This document shows positions 29,618 to 41,200 of a DNA stretch of 51,447 nucleotides, piece after piece (within the stretch, counting starts at the first letter, position 1; each line of letters begins with the position of its first letter). A program made the translations under genes and the position numbers. Source of the DNA: Azospirillum isscasi (lineage in GTDB: Bacteria; Pseudomonadota; Alphaproteobacteria; Azospirillales; Azospirillaceae). The DNA lies in NCBI RefSeq assembly GCF_030849505.1, contig NZ_JAUJFI010000019.1, positions 1 through 51,447 of the forward strand. Reading direction: 5' to 3'. The notes beneath the pieces were generated by a model. That model was not told the origin of the DNA. It saw only the letters and a list, made by a program, of their open reading frames with translations, and did not search any database.

Positions 29618-29627
29618 GGTGATCGCC

Positions 29628-29924
29628 TCATGCCGATGTTCCGCCCTCCTCCGCGACGAGATCCTGGTACTCCGGGTGGCGCTGGATGTATTTGGCCACG
29701 AAGGGGCAGAGCGGCACAACCTTCCGCCCGCTGGAACGCGCGTCCTCCAGCGCGCCGCGCGCCAAGGCGGAGCCGATGCCCTGCCCGGCCATGCTTTCCG
29801 GAACCTCCGTGTGGGTGAAGACGATCGTTCCGTCGCGCTTTTCGTACTCCACCACCGCGGTGGCGTCGCCCACGGTCAGTTCGTAGCGGTTTCTGGCCGC
29901 GTTGTTCTTCACATCGCCGCTCAT
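29628..29924 (-). CDS. Small GNAT-like N-acetyltransferase
   Basis: 98 aa, the minimal GNAT fold of the COG2388 type. The acetyl-CoA pyrophosphate loop is GQGIGSALA; VVPLCPFVAKYIQRHPEYQD is the hallmark C-terminus of this short family. The substrate is unknown; these proteins are widely conserved and often near housekeeping genes. The start at 29924 gives the usual family length. It is upstream of DUF3108 on the same strand. Confidence 0.88.
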   Translation of the reverse strand: MSGDVKNNAARNRYELTVGDATAVVEYEKRDGTIVFTHTEVPESMAGQGIGSALARGALEDARSSGRKVVPLCPFVAKYIQRHPEYQDLVAEEGGTSA

Positions 29925-30030
29925 TGCCCAACCCTTGCCAAATCGTCGATCCGGACAGCCGCATATGGGACCGCCCCGGCCCCGCGTCCACCCGGCCGTT
30001 CAGCAGGGTGCCGTCCCGGTGCTCCCGTCC

Positions 30031-30951
30031 TCAAGCCGCCGCGGCGGGTGCGCGCCGGTTGACCAGCCAGATTCCGGCGCAGACCAGCAGCATCGCCGCG
30101 GCGAGGCTTGCGCTGACCCGCTCCCCCAGCAGCAGGGCGCCGGACAGCACGCCGAACAGCGGCGTCAGGAAGGTGAAGGCCGACAGCCGGGCCGCCGGAT
30201 AGCGGGCGACCAGCCAGAACCAGGCGAGGTAGGAGGCGAAGGCCACCACCACGATCTGGAAGGCGAGGCAGGCCAGAGCCAGCGGGCCGGGCGCGGTCAC
30301 CCCCGCCTCCCCCATCAGCAGCGAGGCCGCCGGCAGCGCCGCCCCGGACACGGCAAGCTGATAGAACAGCACCTTGGTCGAGCTGGCCCGGACCAGCCGG
30401 CTGCCCTTGATGACCAGGGTGGTGGCCGCCCACAGGACCGCAGCGGCCAGCACCATCAGGTCGCCGACCATCTCCCGGTTCGTCGGCAGGCGCAGCCCGT
30501 CGGCAAAGGCGACCGCCACCCCGACGAAGGCACAGGCCAGCCCGGCGGCCTGGACGCCGCGCATCCGCTCCCCCGGAAGCAGCAGATGCGCCCCGACCGA
30601 CACCAGGAAGGGGGCCGTGTAGAGGAACAGGATGCTGCGCGACACCGTGGTGTAGGACAGTCCGGCATAGACCAGCAGGAACTCCCCGGCGAACAGCAGC
30701 CCGGCCAGCAGCCCCAGCCCGAGCGTTCCGTCCCGCTCGAACAGGCGCACGCCGCGCAGCGCCGCCCAGCCCCACAGCAGCGCCAGCGCCCCCAGCGAGC
30801 GCAGCCCGCCCTGGAGCACCGGGGAAAATCCGGTCATGGCGACCTTGATGGCGACCTGCTGCAAGCCCCAGAGCAGGCAGAGCAGCAGGAGCGTGGCGGT
30901 GGCGGCGCCGTCCAGCTCCGCGCGGCGTTCGGTGATGGCGATGGCGGTCAT
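30031..30951 (-). CDS. EamA/DMT-family transporter
   Basis: 306 aa, about ten hydrophobic helices in two homologous halves (EamA repeats about 15-145 and 160-295). Typical signatures are LLCLLWGLQQVAIK in helix 1 and FLTPLFGVLSGALLLGER near the end. By family, an inner-membrane exporter of metabolites or amino acids; substrate unknown. The start at 30951 (MTAIAITERR) puts helix 1 near residue 18; an upstream GTG at 31032 would add 27 polar residues and has no ribosome site. The gap to the GNAT gene is 106 bp. 30952-31255 upstream holds no feature I can support beyond a presumed promoter. Confidence 0.9.
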   Translation of the reverse strand: MTAIAITERRAELDGAATATLLLLCLLWGLQQVAIKVAMTGFSPVLQGGLRSLGALALLWGWAALRGVRLFERDGTLGLGLLAGLLFAGEFLLVYAGLSYTTVSRSILFLYTAPFLVSVGAHLLLPGERMRGVQAAGLACAFVGVAVAFADGLRLPTNREMVGDLMVLAAAVLWAATTLVIKGSRLVRASSTKVLFYQLAVSGAALPAASLLMGEAGVTAPGPLALACLAFQIVVVAFASYLAWFWLVARYPAARLSAFTFLTPLFGVLSGALLLGERVSASLAAAMLLVCAGIWLVNRRAPAAAA

Positions 30952-31255
30952 GACGATGGCTGGGGCGGCGTCGCGGCCTGCCGCCGCTCTCGCCGCCGAT
31001 CCTCCCCTGGTGCTTCTTTTTTCCGCCTGCACAATGGGGCGGCACCGGGAGGCCGGTCAACGAACGCCTGCGAAGGGCAGACCCGCGCGGGGGCTCGACG
31101 GCCCGAACGCTGTTTTGTGCAATGCAGTATGCAGGCATGTCGACAATGCGCAGCTCACCGCCGTCCCGTCGTCCATATTGAACGGGAAATCGACGGTGCC
31201 GCCGATGCGGCGCTCATCTCCTCAACGACACACCAAAACGGGAAAAGGAACGGAC

Positions 31256-31438
31256 GTGATCCACAAGATCATGGACAAGATCGACCGCGTTATCGCCCGG
31301 AAACGCGAAAGCGGCGAGCTTGATGCTTGGCTTTCCAACGGCACAGCCCACCGTTACTGCCGGGAACTGACGGCTTCACAGAAACACTACTACCCAGCCC
31401 TGCTGCTGTACGTGGAACGGCACGCCGGGATGAGATGA
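31256..31438 (+). CDS. Hypothetical 60-aa protein
   Basis: 60 aa if started at GTG 31256, which has AAAAGGA at proper spacing; ATG 31271 is the alternative (55 aa). The sequence is basic and helical, with MDKIDRVIARKRESGELDAW and then a conserved-looking CRELTASQKHYYPALLLYVE. There are no membrane helices and no known motif. It stands alone between divergent or unrelated genes. The base composition is lower in GC than its neighbours. Confidence 0.5.
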   Translation: MIHKIMDKIDRVIARKRESGELDAWLSNGTAHRYCRELTASQKHYYPALLLYVERHAGMR

Positions 31439-31492
31439 GGGTCCGGGCGGCGCGGCGTGGCTCTCGTCACCACGCCGCCCGTCCTGCGTCTC

Positions 31493-33166
31493 TCACGCCG
31501 CCTGCTGGTCCTCCACGGTGACGGCCCGGTCATGCTGCAGGCGGGCCGACACGTCCTCGGCCAGGCGGAAGGCCAGGGCCACGAGGTTGATGGTCGGGTG
31601 GTCGCAGCCCATGCTGGGGAAGACGGAGCTGCCGCCGATGTAGAGGTTGTGGACCCCGTGCACCTTGCAGCGCGCGTCCACCACGCCCTGCCTGGGGTCC
31701 TCGTGCATGCGGGTGGTGCCCATATGGTGCCAGCACCAGGAGATGCGCTCCGCCCAGGCGCGCTCGGCGGCCTCCTGCGGGTCGGGTTCCGTCACGGTGA
31801 CGAGACCGTGGCGGGTCAGCTCCGTCCGCACCAGTTCGTGGGTGCGCAGGAAATTGTCGCGGTCCTGCGCGGTCAGCCGCCAGATGGTGTCCGCCCGGTT
31901 GAGGCCCAGCGCGTCGCGCTCCGCGGCCAGGGTCACGCGGCTGTCCGGGTTGGGCACCGGCTCCACGATGGTCTCCAGAAGGAAACTGCGCGTCACCCAG
32001 GCCGGGTTCACCACATTGTCGAACAGGGCGTAGGCGAGGTTCGGCAGGTTCAGCGCGATCTGCGGCACCGCCTCGCGCAGCAGGGCGCGCAGGTCGCCCT
32101 CGGCGTGGCCGAACTTCCGCCGGTCGGACATCATCATGCGCAGGTCGTGCAGAGCCCGCACCCCGGCGGTCGCCTCGCCATGGTACTGCGCCACCAGATA
32201 GCTGCGGGAGTTCAGCAGCCCCAGCCGGCGCTGCACCTCCTCCGTCGGCGACAGGGAAGCGGCGATGGGCAGATGCTTGGCGTTCAGCCGGCGCCGCGAC
32301 AAGGTGAGCGTCATGTCGTACAGGCGGCGGTGGCGCGCCTGATCGGTCAGGCGGACGCTGCTCGCCTTGATGCGCGGGTGGTCGGTGAAATAGCGCCCGA
32401 CCAGATCGTGGCCGTTGCCCAGCCCAGCGCTCTGCACCCGGTTGGACAGCAGCAGCAGGCGGGCGTTCTCGATGCCGCCGCAGCACAGCACGAACTGCCG
32501 CGCGCTGACCGTGAAGCGGGCGCCGTTCAGGGCGGCGCAGCGCACCCGCTCCACCACCGTGGCGGTGTCGTTGGTCTGGAACTCGGTGACGTTGGCGTTC
32601 AGATAGCAGGCGACGTTGGCGGCCTGGACGATCTCGTCCACGGAGGTGACGCCGACGCGCGGCTGGTCGCTGATCTGGGCGACGCGGTTTTCCAGGGCAC
32701 CCCCCTCAACCGGCAGGAATCCAATGCCCTCCGGGGCCAGCGTCTTTTCCCAATGGGCGTTGTCGTAGATGCGCGACGGCAGGTTCAGGTGGGTGTGGGC
32801 GCGGGCGTGATAGGGGGCCAGCACCTCCGGCCCGAAGGGCCAGCCGCTGTTCGGCACCCAGGGCCGCGCCTCCATGTCGATCGGTTCGAAGGGCCGGCAG
32901 AAACCGCCCCAGCAGTTGGTGCTGCCGCCGAAATAGCGGCTGCGCGCGGTGGCGAGGCGCTCGTAGGGAAGGCCGAGATTCTCCCCGGCGTAGAGCGACT
33001 GGGTGTGGCCGTCGGGATCGAGCCCGCCGCTTTCCAGAAGGACGATCTTCCAGGGGGAACCGGCCAGCGCACGGGCTATGGCAAGCCCGGCGGCGCCGGC
33101 GCCCACGATGCAGAGGTCGGCGTCGAGGTTGGTGCCCGTGGACACCGAGCGAGCATCGAGGATCAT
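31493..33166 (-). CDS. GMC family FAD-dependent oxidoreductase
   Basis: 557 aa. N-terminal FAD-binding GAGAAG (22-27) after a beta strand, ESGG acidic end of the Rossmann fold, FGGSTNCWGG flavin loop, and the C-terminal GMC active site with CWHHMGTTRM (H480, H481) and a second histidine H523 in GCDHPTIN. By family, it oxidises an alcohol or sugar. The HHMGTxRM form occurs in membrane-linked dehydrogenases that need a small subunit and cytochrome, but no such partner genes are adjacent and no Tat motif is visible. The ATG at 33166 was preferred to a GTG at 33199. Substrate unknown. Confidence 0.88.
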   Translation of the reverse strand: MILDARSVSTGTNLDADLCIVGAGAAGLAIARALAGSPWKIVLLESGGLDPDGHTQSLYAGENLGLPYERLATARSRYFGGSTNCWGGFCRPFEPIDMEARPWVPNSGWPFGPEVLAPYHARAHTHLNLPSRIYDNAHWEKTLAPEGIGFLPVEGGALENRVAQISDQPRVGVTSVDEIVQAANVACYLNANVTEFQTNDTATVVERVRCAALNGARFTVSARQFVLCCGGIENARLLLLSNRVQSAGLGNGHDLVGRYFTDHPRIKASSVRLTDQARHRRLYDMTLTLSRRRLNAKHLPIAASLSPTEEVQRRLGLLNSRSYLVAQYHGEATAGVRALHDLRMMMSDRRKFGHAEGDLRALLREAVPQIALNLPNLAYALFDNVVNPAWVTRSFLLETIVEPVPNPDSRVTLAAERDALGLNRADTIWRLTAQDRDNFLRTHELVRTELTRHGLVTVTEPDPQEAAERAWAERISWCWHHMGTTRMHEDPRQGVVDARCKVHGVHNLYIGGSSVFPSMGCDHPTINLVALAFRLAEDVSARLQHDRAVTVEDQQAA

Positions 33167-33331
33167 GCTGCGCCTGCTCTTCTTGGGGGTTGAACGCACG
33201 GGACTCAGATAAATCGCAAGTTCCCGACGCCGTTACTGAAATTGCGGGCTAGCCCGTCCAGCGGGATGGCCCCGGCGGCGCCCCCGCCTTCGGCAAACGT
33301 ATGGATTTTATCCATTTTTTCAAAGGACTGG

Positions 33332-33382
33332 CCGGACCACCCCCTTACCCCGTCCGATGCGGAGTCCAAAGGGGTAGTCCGG
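33332..33382 (-). terminator. Imperfect hairpin after the RND operon
   Basis: Arms 33332-33346 and 33369-33382 pair with one or two mismatches around a 22-base loop, just past the outer-membrane-factor stop. There is no U-run on the minus strand, so this is a weak call. Confidence 0.35.
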
Positions 33383-33394
33383 TCTTTCCCCGGA

Positions 33395-34873
33395 TTAAAA
33401 TTTCGGCGAGCCGCCCAACGCCTGGAGAAGCGCCACGGCGGCCAGCAGACGGCTCTGCCGGACCGACAGGGCGCTTTCCTCGTCCGACAGGGCGGCGGTC
33501 TGGGAGGTCAGGACGCTGCTGTAGGGCAGCGTGCCGGCCCGGTACTGGTTCAGGGTCAGCCGTTCCGCCTCCCGCGCCAGCCGCACGGCGTCGTCCTGGA
33601 CGGCGGCCTGCCGTGCCAGGATGCGCTGGGCGGCAAGCTGGTCCTCGACCTCCTGGAAGGCGGTCAGCACGGTCTGGCGGTACTGCGCCACGCTCTGGTC
33701 GAAGGCGGCGCGGCGCAGCTCCACCTCGGCCGTCCGCGTGCCGCCGTCGAACAAGGTCTGGGCGACCTGCGCCCCCACCGCCCAGATCGCCGTGGGCGCC
33801 TGGAACAGACGCGGCAGGATCGTCGCGCTGTTGGTGAGGGAGCCGGACAGCACCACGTCCGGGTACCAGGCCGATTCCGCGATGCCGATCTGGGCGTTGG
33901 CCTGGGCCATCTGCCGCTCCGCCGCCGCGATGTCCGGCCGCCGCTCCAGCAGGGCGGAGGGAACGCCGGGCGGGATCTCCGGGACCGTGGCGGTCAGCGG
34001 CGCCGGGGCCAGCGCGAAGGCGGCGGGCGTCTGCCCGACCAGCACCGCCATGGCGTGCTCGAACTGGGCGCGCTGCACCCCCAGCGCCACGAGTTGCGAT
34101 TCGGTGGAGCGGACCTGCGTCTCCGCCGTGAAAACGTCGGCCAGCGTCGCCGTGCCCACGGCGTGGCGGTTGCGGGCGATCTCCAGCGACTGGCGGTAGG
34201 CGGCGATGGCCCGCTCCAGCAGCGCCTTGCGCTCGTCCGCCACGCGGAGCTGGACATAGGCGGTGGCCAACTGCGCCTGCGCCGACAGGCGGGCGGCGGC
34301 GAGGTCGGCGGCGCTGGCCTGGAGGTTGGCGTCGTTGCTTTCCACCGAGCGGCGGATGCGGCCCCACAGGTCCGGCGCCCAGCTCGCCCCCAGCCCGGCG
34401 TCGTAGGTGGTCACCGGGGTTCCGCTCCGGCTGCCGGCGGTGCCGGAGGCGCCGCGGTTGCCCGACCCCACGGTCCCCGCCCGGTCGGCCCCGCCGCTGA
34501 CCGACAGGATGGGGAAGAAGGCGGAGCGGGCCTGATCCGACAGCGCCTTGGCCTGCCGGTAGGCGGCCTCCGCCACCTTCAGGCTTTGATTGTCCACCTC
34601 CACCCGCTGCATCAGCCCGTCCAGCACCGGGTCGCGGAAGACGGTCCACCAGGGTCCGGCCGCCGCCTGCCCCGGTGCCGCGGGGCGCCAACCGTCCTCC
34701 CGCGGAACGGCGGGAGCGAAGGCCACCGGGGTGACTCCGCCCTGCTTGTAGGCCGGGGGCACGGGGGCGGCGGGCCGCTCGTAATCCGGCCCCACCGCGC
34801 AGGCCGACAGCAGGGTGAGGGTGCCGAGCGCCGTGCCCAGAAGACGGGCGCGCCGCCCGAACGTCGTCGTCAT
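33395..34873 (-). CDS. RND efflux outer-membrane lipoprotein, NodT/OprM family
   Basis: 492 aa. Lipoprotein signal with lipobox LLSAC (C25) followed by AVGPDYERP, the usual start of NodT/OprM outer-membrane factors. It contains the two-repeat TolC-like layout with long alpha-helical coils (e.g. ERAIAAYRQSLEIARNRHAV) and the closing VALLQALGG. It forms the outer-membrane channel for the pump genes upstream. The start at 34873 was chosen for the signal peptide; an ATG at 34906 is possible. The gap of 91 bp to the pump gene holds a hairpin. Last gene of the operon. Confidence 0.92.
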   Translation of the reverse strand: MTTTFGRRARLLGTALGTLTLLSACAVGPDYERPAAPVPPAYKQGGVTPVAFAPAVPREDGWRPAAPGQAAAGPWWTVFRDPVLDGLMQRVEVDNQSLKVAEAAYRQAKALSDQARSAFFPILSVSGGADRAGTVGSGNRGASGTAGSRSGTPVTTYDAGLGASWAPDLWGRIRRSVESNDANLQASAADLAAARLSAQAQLATAYVQLRVADERKALLERAIAAYRQSLEIARNRHAVGTATLADVFTAETQVRSTESQLVALGVQRAQFEHAMAVLVGQTPAAFALAPAPLTATVPEIPPGVPSALLERRPDIAAAERQMAQANAQIGIAESAWYPDVVLSGSLTNSATILPRLFQAPTAIWAVGAQVAQTLFDGGTRTAEVELRRAAFDQSVAQYRQTVLTAFQEVEDQLAAQRILARQAAVQDDAVRLAREAERLTLNQYRAGTLPYSSVLTSQTAALSDEESALSVRQSRLLAAVALLQALGGSPKF

Positions 34874-34919
34874 GTCAGGTCCATTCGTGCGTCGAGCCAG
34901 AACCATTGCCTCAGAAAAT

Positions 34920-34942
34920 CCCTTTCCCCAAAGGGGAGAGGG
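34920..34942 (-). repeat. Intra-operon hairpin between pump and outer-membrane factor
   Basis: Stem of 10 bp with one mismatch (34920-34929 with 34933-34942), loop AAA, related in sequence to the GGGAGAGGG-type palindromes elsewhere in the window. It could stabilise or attenuate the operon mRNA. Confidence 0.5.
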
Positions 34943-34964
34943 CTACGATGGGTGAACTTATCCA

Positions 34965-37900
34965 TCATGCCGCAACTCCCGCGCGGGGCCGCCGCCACAG
35001 CCGCCGGCACCACAGCCGGAAGCGGTCGAGGTACAGGTAGGTGACCGGGGTCGTGTAAAGCGTCAACATCTGGCTGACGACCAAGCCGCCGACGATGGTG
35101 ATGCCCAGCGGCTGGCGCAATTCCGCCCCGTCGCCGGAGCCCAGCGCCAGCGGCAGCGCGCCCAGCAGGGCGGCGACGGTGGTCATCATGATCGGACGGA
35201 AGCGCAGCAGGCAGGCGCGGTGGATCGCCGTGCGCGGGTCAAGCCCCTCGGTCCGCTCCAGCTCCAGGGCCACGTCGATCATCATGATCGCGTTCTTCTT
35301 GACGATGCCGATCAGCAGGATCACCCCGATCAGCGCGATGACGCTCAGCTCCTTGTTCAGCGCCATCAGCGCGACCAGCGCCCCCACCCCGGCGGACGGC
35401 AGGGTGGACAGGATCGTCAGCGGGTGGATGTAGCTTTCGTACAGCACGCCCAGGACGATGTAGACGGCCAGCAGCGCCGCCAGGATCAGCACCGGCTGGT
35501 CGCCGATCGACTGCTGGAACACGCGGGCGGTGCCCTGGAAGCTGCCCTGGATGGTGGTCGGCACGCCGATCTTGTCCATGGTGTGGCGGATGACGGCCAG
35601 CCCCTCCCCCAGCGACACGCCGGGGGCGAGGTTGAAGGAGATGGTCGTGGCGACGAACGGCCCCTGGTGGTTCACCGACAGCGGCGTGTTCTCCAGCGAG
35701 ACGCGGGCGAAGGCCGACAGCGGGATCATGGTCTCGACCCCCGTGCTGAGCGCCGATCCGGTGGAGGCGGCGGTCCGCCCGGTGGCGGCGATCTGGTTGA
35801 TGCGCTGGTTGCGCGCGGCTTCCGTGTCGGCGGTGCCCCCCCCGGTGATAGAGGCCCCGGCGATGGCGCTGGTCGCCTGCGTCCCGCTGACCGCGCCGCC
35901 CGACGTGCTGATGAGGATGTCCTTCATCATCTCCGGGTCCTCGCGGTACTGGGGGGCGACCTCCATGATGACGCGGTACTGGTTCAGCGGGTTGAAGATG
36001 GTCGAGACGGAGCGCTGGCCGAAGGCGTCGTACAGCGTGTTGTTGATCTGGCTGAAGGACAGGCCGAGACGCGCCGCGGCGTCACGGTCCACCGTCACCT
36101 CCAGCGCCAACCCGCGCTGCTGCTGATCGGAGTTCACCTCCGTCAGTTCCGGCACCTGCTGAAGCGCCTGGGTCAGGCGGGGCGCCCAGGTTTGCAACTC
36201 GTCCAGCGTGTCGCCCTGAAGGGTGAACTGGTAATTGGCGTTTGCCTGCCGGGCGCCCGCCCGCAAATCCTGCATGACCGACAGGTACAGGTTGGCGCCG
36301 GGCACCTGGGTGAGCTGGCCTCGCAGGCGGGCGACCACCTCGTCCGCGGTCACGTCGCGCCCGGCCAGCGGCTTCAGCGAGACGGACATGAAGCCGCTGT
36401 TGGTCCGCCCCCCGCCGGTGTAGCCCACCACCGTGTCCACCGCCGGGTCGGCCTGGACCAGCGCCACGAAGCGCTCCAGCTTCTCCTTCATCAGGGCGAA
36501 GGAGGTGCTCTGGTCCGCCACGACGAAGCCGATCAGCCGGCCCGTGTCCTGCTGCGGGAAGAAGCCCTTGGGGATGATCGTGAAGAGATGGACGCTGAGC
36601 GCCACGGTCGCGGCGAAGACCACCATGGTCAGCAGGCTGTTGTCGAGCGCCGCCGTCAGCGTCCGGTCGTAGAGGCGCAGCGTCCCCCCGCCGATCCAGG
36701 CGCCGAAACGGCGCAGCGCGCCGACGACGCGGCCCGGCTCCCTGGCCTTGCGCGGCTCGCGCAGCAGGATGGCGCACATCATCGGCGTGGTCGTCAGGCT
36801 GACGATCATCGAGACCAGGATGGCGATGGACAGCGTCAGGGCGAATTCCCGGAACAGCCGCCCCATGATGCCGCCCATCAGCAGGATCGGGATGAAGACG
36901 GCGACCAGCGACACGCTCATCGACAGGACGGTGAAGCCGACCTCCCGCGCACCGCGCAGGGCGGCCTGGGTGCGGGACATGCCGTTCTCGATGTGGCGGG
37001 CGATGTTCTCCAGCACCACGATGGCGTCGTCCACCACGAAGCCGGTGGCGATGGTCAGCGCCATCAGCGACAGGTTGTTCAGGCTGTAGCCCAGCAGATA
37101 CATGGCGCCGAAAGTGCCGACCAGCGACACCGGCACCACCACGCTGGGGATCAGCGCCGCCCGCGCGTTGCGCAGGAACAGGAACACCACCATCACCACC
37201 AGCCCTACGGCGATGACCAGCGTGTGCTCCACCTCCGCCAGCGAGGCGCGGATGGTCGTGGTGCGGTCGCTGGAGACGGACAGGTCGATGTCGGCGGGGA
37301 TCGAGGCCCGAAGCTCCGGCAGCATGGCCTTCACCCGGTCCACCGTCTCGATGATGTTGGCCCCCGGCTGGCGGTTCAGCATCAGCAGGACGGAGGGCTT
37401 GCCGTTGGTGATCCCGGCGTTGCGCAGATCCTCCACGCTGTCCGACACCTCGGCCACATCGGACAGGCGGACCGCCGCCCCGTTGCGGTAGGCGATGACG
37501 AGGGACCGGTATTCCTCCGCCTTGCGGGCCTGATCGTTGGTGTATATCTGGAAGCGCAGCTCCCCATCCTCGACGGCGCCCTTGGGCGCGTTGGCGTTGG
37601 CCGACGCGATGGCCGCCCGCACGTCCTCCAGCCCGACGCCGTACTGGAACAGGGCGCGCGGGTTCAGCTCGATGCGCACGGCGGGCAGCGAGCTGCCGCC
37701 GATGCTGACCTGCCCGATCCCCTCCACCTGCGAGAGCTTCTGCTGGAGCACCGTCGCCGCGGAATCGTAAAGCTGGCCCTGGCTGAGCGTGGCCGAGGTC
37801 ATGGTCAGGATCAGGACCGGCGCGTCGGCGGGGTTGACCTTGCGGTAGGTCGGGTTGCTCCTCAGGCTGGACGGCAGATCGGCGCGGGCGGCGTTGATGG

Positions 37901-38243
37901 CCGCCTGCACCTCCCGCCCGGCGGCGTCGATGTCGCGGCCCAGCCCGAACTGGAGCGTGATGCGCGTCGATCCGGCGGAACTGGAGGAGGTCATCTCCGT
38001 CACGTCGGCGATCTGCGCCAGATGCCGCTCCAGCGGCGTGGCGACGCTGGCCGCCATGGTTTCCGGGCTGGCGCCGGGCATGGAGGCGCTGACCGAGATG
38101 GTCGGGAAATCCACCTGCGGCAGCGGCGACACCGGCAGCCCGAGGAAGCCCAGCGCCCCGGCCAGCGCCAGCCCCAGGGTCAGCAGGGTGGTGGCGACGG
38201 GCCGCCGGATGAAGGGCGCCGACAGGTTCGCCGCCCAGCTCAT
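34965..38243 (-). CDS. mdtC: RND efflux pump inner-membrane subunit, MdtC-like
   Basis: 1092 aa, the normal RND length plus a short tail. Twelve membrane helices are arranged 1+5+1+5 with two large periplasmic loops. The proton-relay aspartates D405-D406 sit in [14 protein letters not shown] (helix 4). N-terminus [11 protein letters not shown] and [15 protein letters not shown] are typical of MdtB/MdtC. It follows a closely related pump gene with a 4-bp overlap, the hallmark of MdtABC-type pumps, which act as a heterotrimer. Expected role: proton-driven export of drugs, bile-like or plant compounds; the substrate is not visible. There is a small insertion with [14 protein letters not shown] (about 810-830). 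Confidence 0.93.
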   Translation of the reverse strand: MSWAANLSAPFIRRPVATTLLTLGLALAGALGFLGLPVSPLPQVDFPTISVSASMPGASPETMAASVATPLERHLAQIADVTEMTSSSSAGSTRITLQFGLGRDIDAAGREVQAAINAARADLPSSLRSNPTYRKVNPADAPVLILTMTSATLSQGQLYDSAATVLQQKLSQVEGIGQVSIGGSSLPAVRIELNPRALFQYGVGLEDVRAAIASANANAPKGAVEDGELRFQIYTNDQARKAEEYRSLVIAYRNGAAVRLSDVAEVSDSVEDLRNAGITNGKPSVLLMLNRQPGANIIETVDRVKAMLPELRASIPADIDLSVSSDRTTTIRASLAEVEHTLVIAVGLVVMVVFLFLRNARAALIPSVVVPVSLVGTFGAMYLLGYSLNNLSLMALTIATGFVVDDAIVVLENIARHIENGMSRTQAALRGAREVGFTVLSMSVSLVAVFIPILLMGGIMGRLFREFALTLSIAILVSMIVSLTTTPMMCAILLREPRKAREPGRVVGALRRFGAWIGGGTLRLYDRTLTAALDNSLLTMVVFAATVALSVHLFTIIPKGFFPQQDTGRLIGFVVADQSTSFALMKEKLERFVALVQADPAVDTVVGYTGGGRTNSGFMSVSLKPLAGRDVTADEVVARLRGQLTQVPGANLYLSVMQDLRAGARQANANYQFTLQGDTLDELQTWAPRLTQALQQVPELTEVNSDQQQRGLALEVTVDRDAAARLGLSFSQINNTLYDAFGQRSVSTIFNPLNQYRVIMEVAPQYREDPEMMKDILISTSGGAVSGTQATSAIAGASITGGGTADTEAARNQRINQIAATGRTAASTGSALSTGVETMIPLSAFARVSLENTPLSVNHQGPFVATTISFNLAPGVSLGEGLAVIRHTMDKIGVPTTIQGSFQGTARVFQQSIGDQPVLILAALLAVYIVLGVLYESYIHPLTILSTLPSAGVGALVALMALNKELSVIALIGVILLIGIVKKNAIMMIDVALELERTEGLDPRTAIHRACLLRFRPIMMTTVAALLGALPLALGSGDGAELRQPLGITIVGGLVVSQMLTLYTTPVTYLYLDRFRLWCRRLWRRPRAGVAA

Positions 38244-41200
38244 GGCGCGGTTCCTTCCGTCAGCCGATCAGGGCGCCCGCGCAGGCGCGCGGCCAGCCGG
38301 TCGAAGGCCAGATAGATCACCGGCGTGGTGTAGAGGGTGAGAAGCTGGCTGAGGATCAGCCCGCCGACGATGGACACGCCCATCGGCTGGCGCAGCTCCG
38401 ACCCCGTGCCGGTGCCGAGCATCAGCGGCAGTGCGCCCAGCAGCGCCGCCATGGTGGTCATCAGGATCGGGCGGAAGCGCAGCAGGCAGGCCTGATAGAT
38501 GGCCTCGCGCGGGGATTTGCCCTCCTCCCGCTCGGCGTCCAGCGCGAAGTCGATCATCATGATCGCGTTCTTCTTCACGATGCCGATCAGCAGGATGATG
38601 CCGATGATGGCGATGATGTCCAGGTCGTGCCCGGCCATCATCAGCGCGATCAGCGCCCCCACGCCCGCCGACGGCAGCGTGGACAGGATCGTGATGGGGT
38701 GGATGTAGCTCTCGTAGAGGACACCCAGCACGATGTACATCGTGACGATGGCCGCCAGGATCAGCAGGAGCTGGTTGCCCAGCGACGCCTGGAAGGCCAG
38801 AGCGGCGCCCTGGAAGCGGGTCAGCACGCTGGCCGGCAGGCCGAGTTCATGCTCAGCCGCCTGGATGGCCTCGACCGCGGCGCCCAGCGACACCCCCGGC
38901 GCCAGGTTGAAGGAGACGGTGACCGCCGGGAACTGCCCGAAATGGTTGATCTGGAGCGGCGCGTTGCGCACCTCCATCCGCGCGAAGGCGGCCAGCGGCA
39001 CCTGCCCGCCGCCCGCCGAGGGCAGGTGGATGGAGGTGAGGAGCTGGTCCACCGTCATCCGGTCCGGGTCGGCCTCCAGGATCACGCGGAACTGGTTGGC
39101 CTGGGTGAAGATGGTGGAGACGATGCGCTGGCCGAAGGCGTCGTACAGCGCGTTGTCGATGGCCGCCGTGGTGACGCCGTAGCGCGCCGCGGTGTCGCGG
39201 TCGATGGTGATGGAGGCCGAAAGGCCCTTTTCCTGAAGGTTGCTGGTGACGTCGCTGATCTCCGGCAGCGCGGCCAGCCGGTCCAGCAGCTTCGGCGCCC
39301 AGAGGCGCAGCTCGTCGGGGTTCGCGTCCTCAAGGACGAACTGGTACTGGGTGCGGCTGACCGTGGCGTCGATGGTCAGATCCTGCACCGGCTGCATGAA
39401 CAGCTCGATTCCGGGGACCTGGGCGGTGTTGTGGCGGATGCGGCGGATGATGTCGGCCACATGGTCCGTCCGCTCCTCCTTCGGCTTCAGGTTGATGAGG
39501 AAGCGCCCGCTGTTCATGGTGGTGTTGGTGCCGTCCACCCCGATGAAGGAGGACAGGCTGACCACGTCGGGGTCCTTCAGCACCTCCACCGCCAGCGCCC
39601 GTTGCCGCTCCGCCATGGCGGCGTAGGAAACGGACTGGGTGGCCTCCGTCACGCCTTGGATCAGGCCGGTGTCCTGCGCCGGGAAGAAGCCCTTGGGGAT
39701 GGCGGCGTAGAGAACGCCGGTCAGGAGCAGCGTCGCCACCGCCACCGCAAGCGTCGCCCCCTGGCGGTCCAGCACCCAGCGCAGCGTGCGGCCATAGCCG
39801 GCGATCACCGCGTCGAACCACGCCTCGCTGCGGCGGGCGACGGCGGACATCTCCTTCGGCTCGCGGTGGCGCAGCAGCTTGGCGCAGAGCATCGGCACCA
39901 GCGTCAGCGAGACGACGGCGGAAATCAGGATGGTGACGGCCAGCGTGATGGCGAACTCGCGGAACAGCCGCCCCACCACGTCGCCCATGAACAGCAGCGG
40001 GATCAGCACCGCGATCAGCGAGACGGTCAGCGACACGATGGTGAAGCCGATCTGCTTCGACCCCTTCAGCGCGGCCTGGAGCGGAGATTCGCCGCGCTCG
40101 ACATGGCGGGCGATGTTCTCGATCATCACGATGGCGTCGTCCACGACGAAGCCGGTCGCGACGGTCAGCGCCATCAGCGACAGATTGTTCAGGCTGAAGC
40201 CCGCCAGATACATCACCGCGAAGGTGCCGACCAGCGACAGCGGAACCGACAAACTGGGGATGATCGTCGCCGGGATGTTGCGCAGGAACAGGAAGATCAC
40301 CAGCACCACCAGCCCCATGGCGACCATCATCTCCATCTGCACGTCCTCGACGGAGGCACGGATGGTGACGGTGCGGTCGGTCAGCACGGCGACGTCCACG
40401 GAGCCCGGCAGGGCGGCGGTCAGGTTGGGCAGCATCGCCTTCACCCGGTCCACCACCTCGATCACGTTGGCGCCGGGCTGGCGCTGGATGTTCAGGAGGA
40501 TGGCGGGCGTGTCGTTCATCCAGGCGCCCAGCCGGGTGTTCTCCGCGCTGTCCACCACCTCCGCCACGTCGGACAGGCGGACCGGGGCGCCGCTGCGGTA
40601 GGCCACCACCAGATTCCTGTACTCCTCCGCCCGGCGGAGCTGGTCGTTGGCGTTGATGGTGTAGTTGCGGGTCGGCCCGTCGATGGTGCCCTTGGGCGAA
40701 TTGACGTTGGCGGTGTTGATGGTGCTGCGCAGGTCGTCGATGTTCAGCCCGTAGGCGGCCAGCGCCTGGACGTTGGCGCGGATGCGCACCGCGGGCCGGT
40801 GCCCGCCGCTGAGGCTGACCAGACCGACGCCGGGAAGCTGCGACAGCTTCTGGGCGAAGCGGCTGTCCGCCAAATCCTGCACCTGGGTCAGCGGCAGCGT
40901 TTTCGAGGTCAGGGCCAGCGTCAGGATGGGCGCGTCCGCCGGGTTGACCTTGGCGTAGATCGGCGGGGCCGGCAGGTCGGAGGGCAGCAGGTTCCCGGCG
41001 GCGTTGATGGCCGCCTGCACCTCCTGCTCCGCGATGTCGATGCTGAGGTCCAGCCCGAACTGGAGCGTGATGACCGACGCCCCGGCGGCGCTGACCGAGG
41101 ACATCTGCACCAGCCCCGGCATCTGGCCGAGCTGGCGCTCCAGCGGGGCGGTGACGGAGGAGGTCATCACCTCCGGGCTGGCGCCGGGGAAGAAGGTCTG

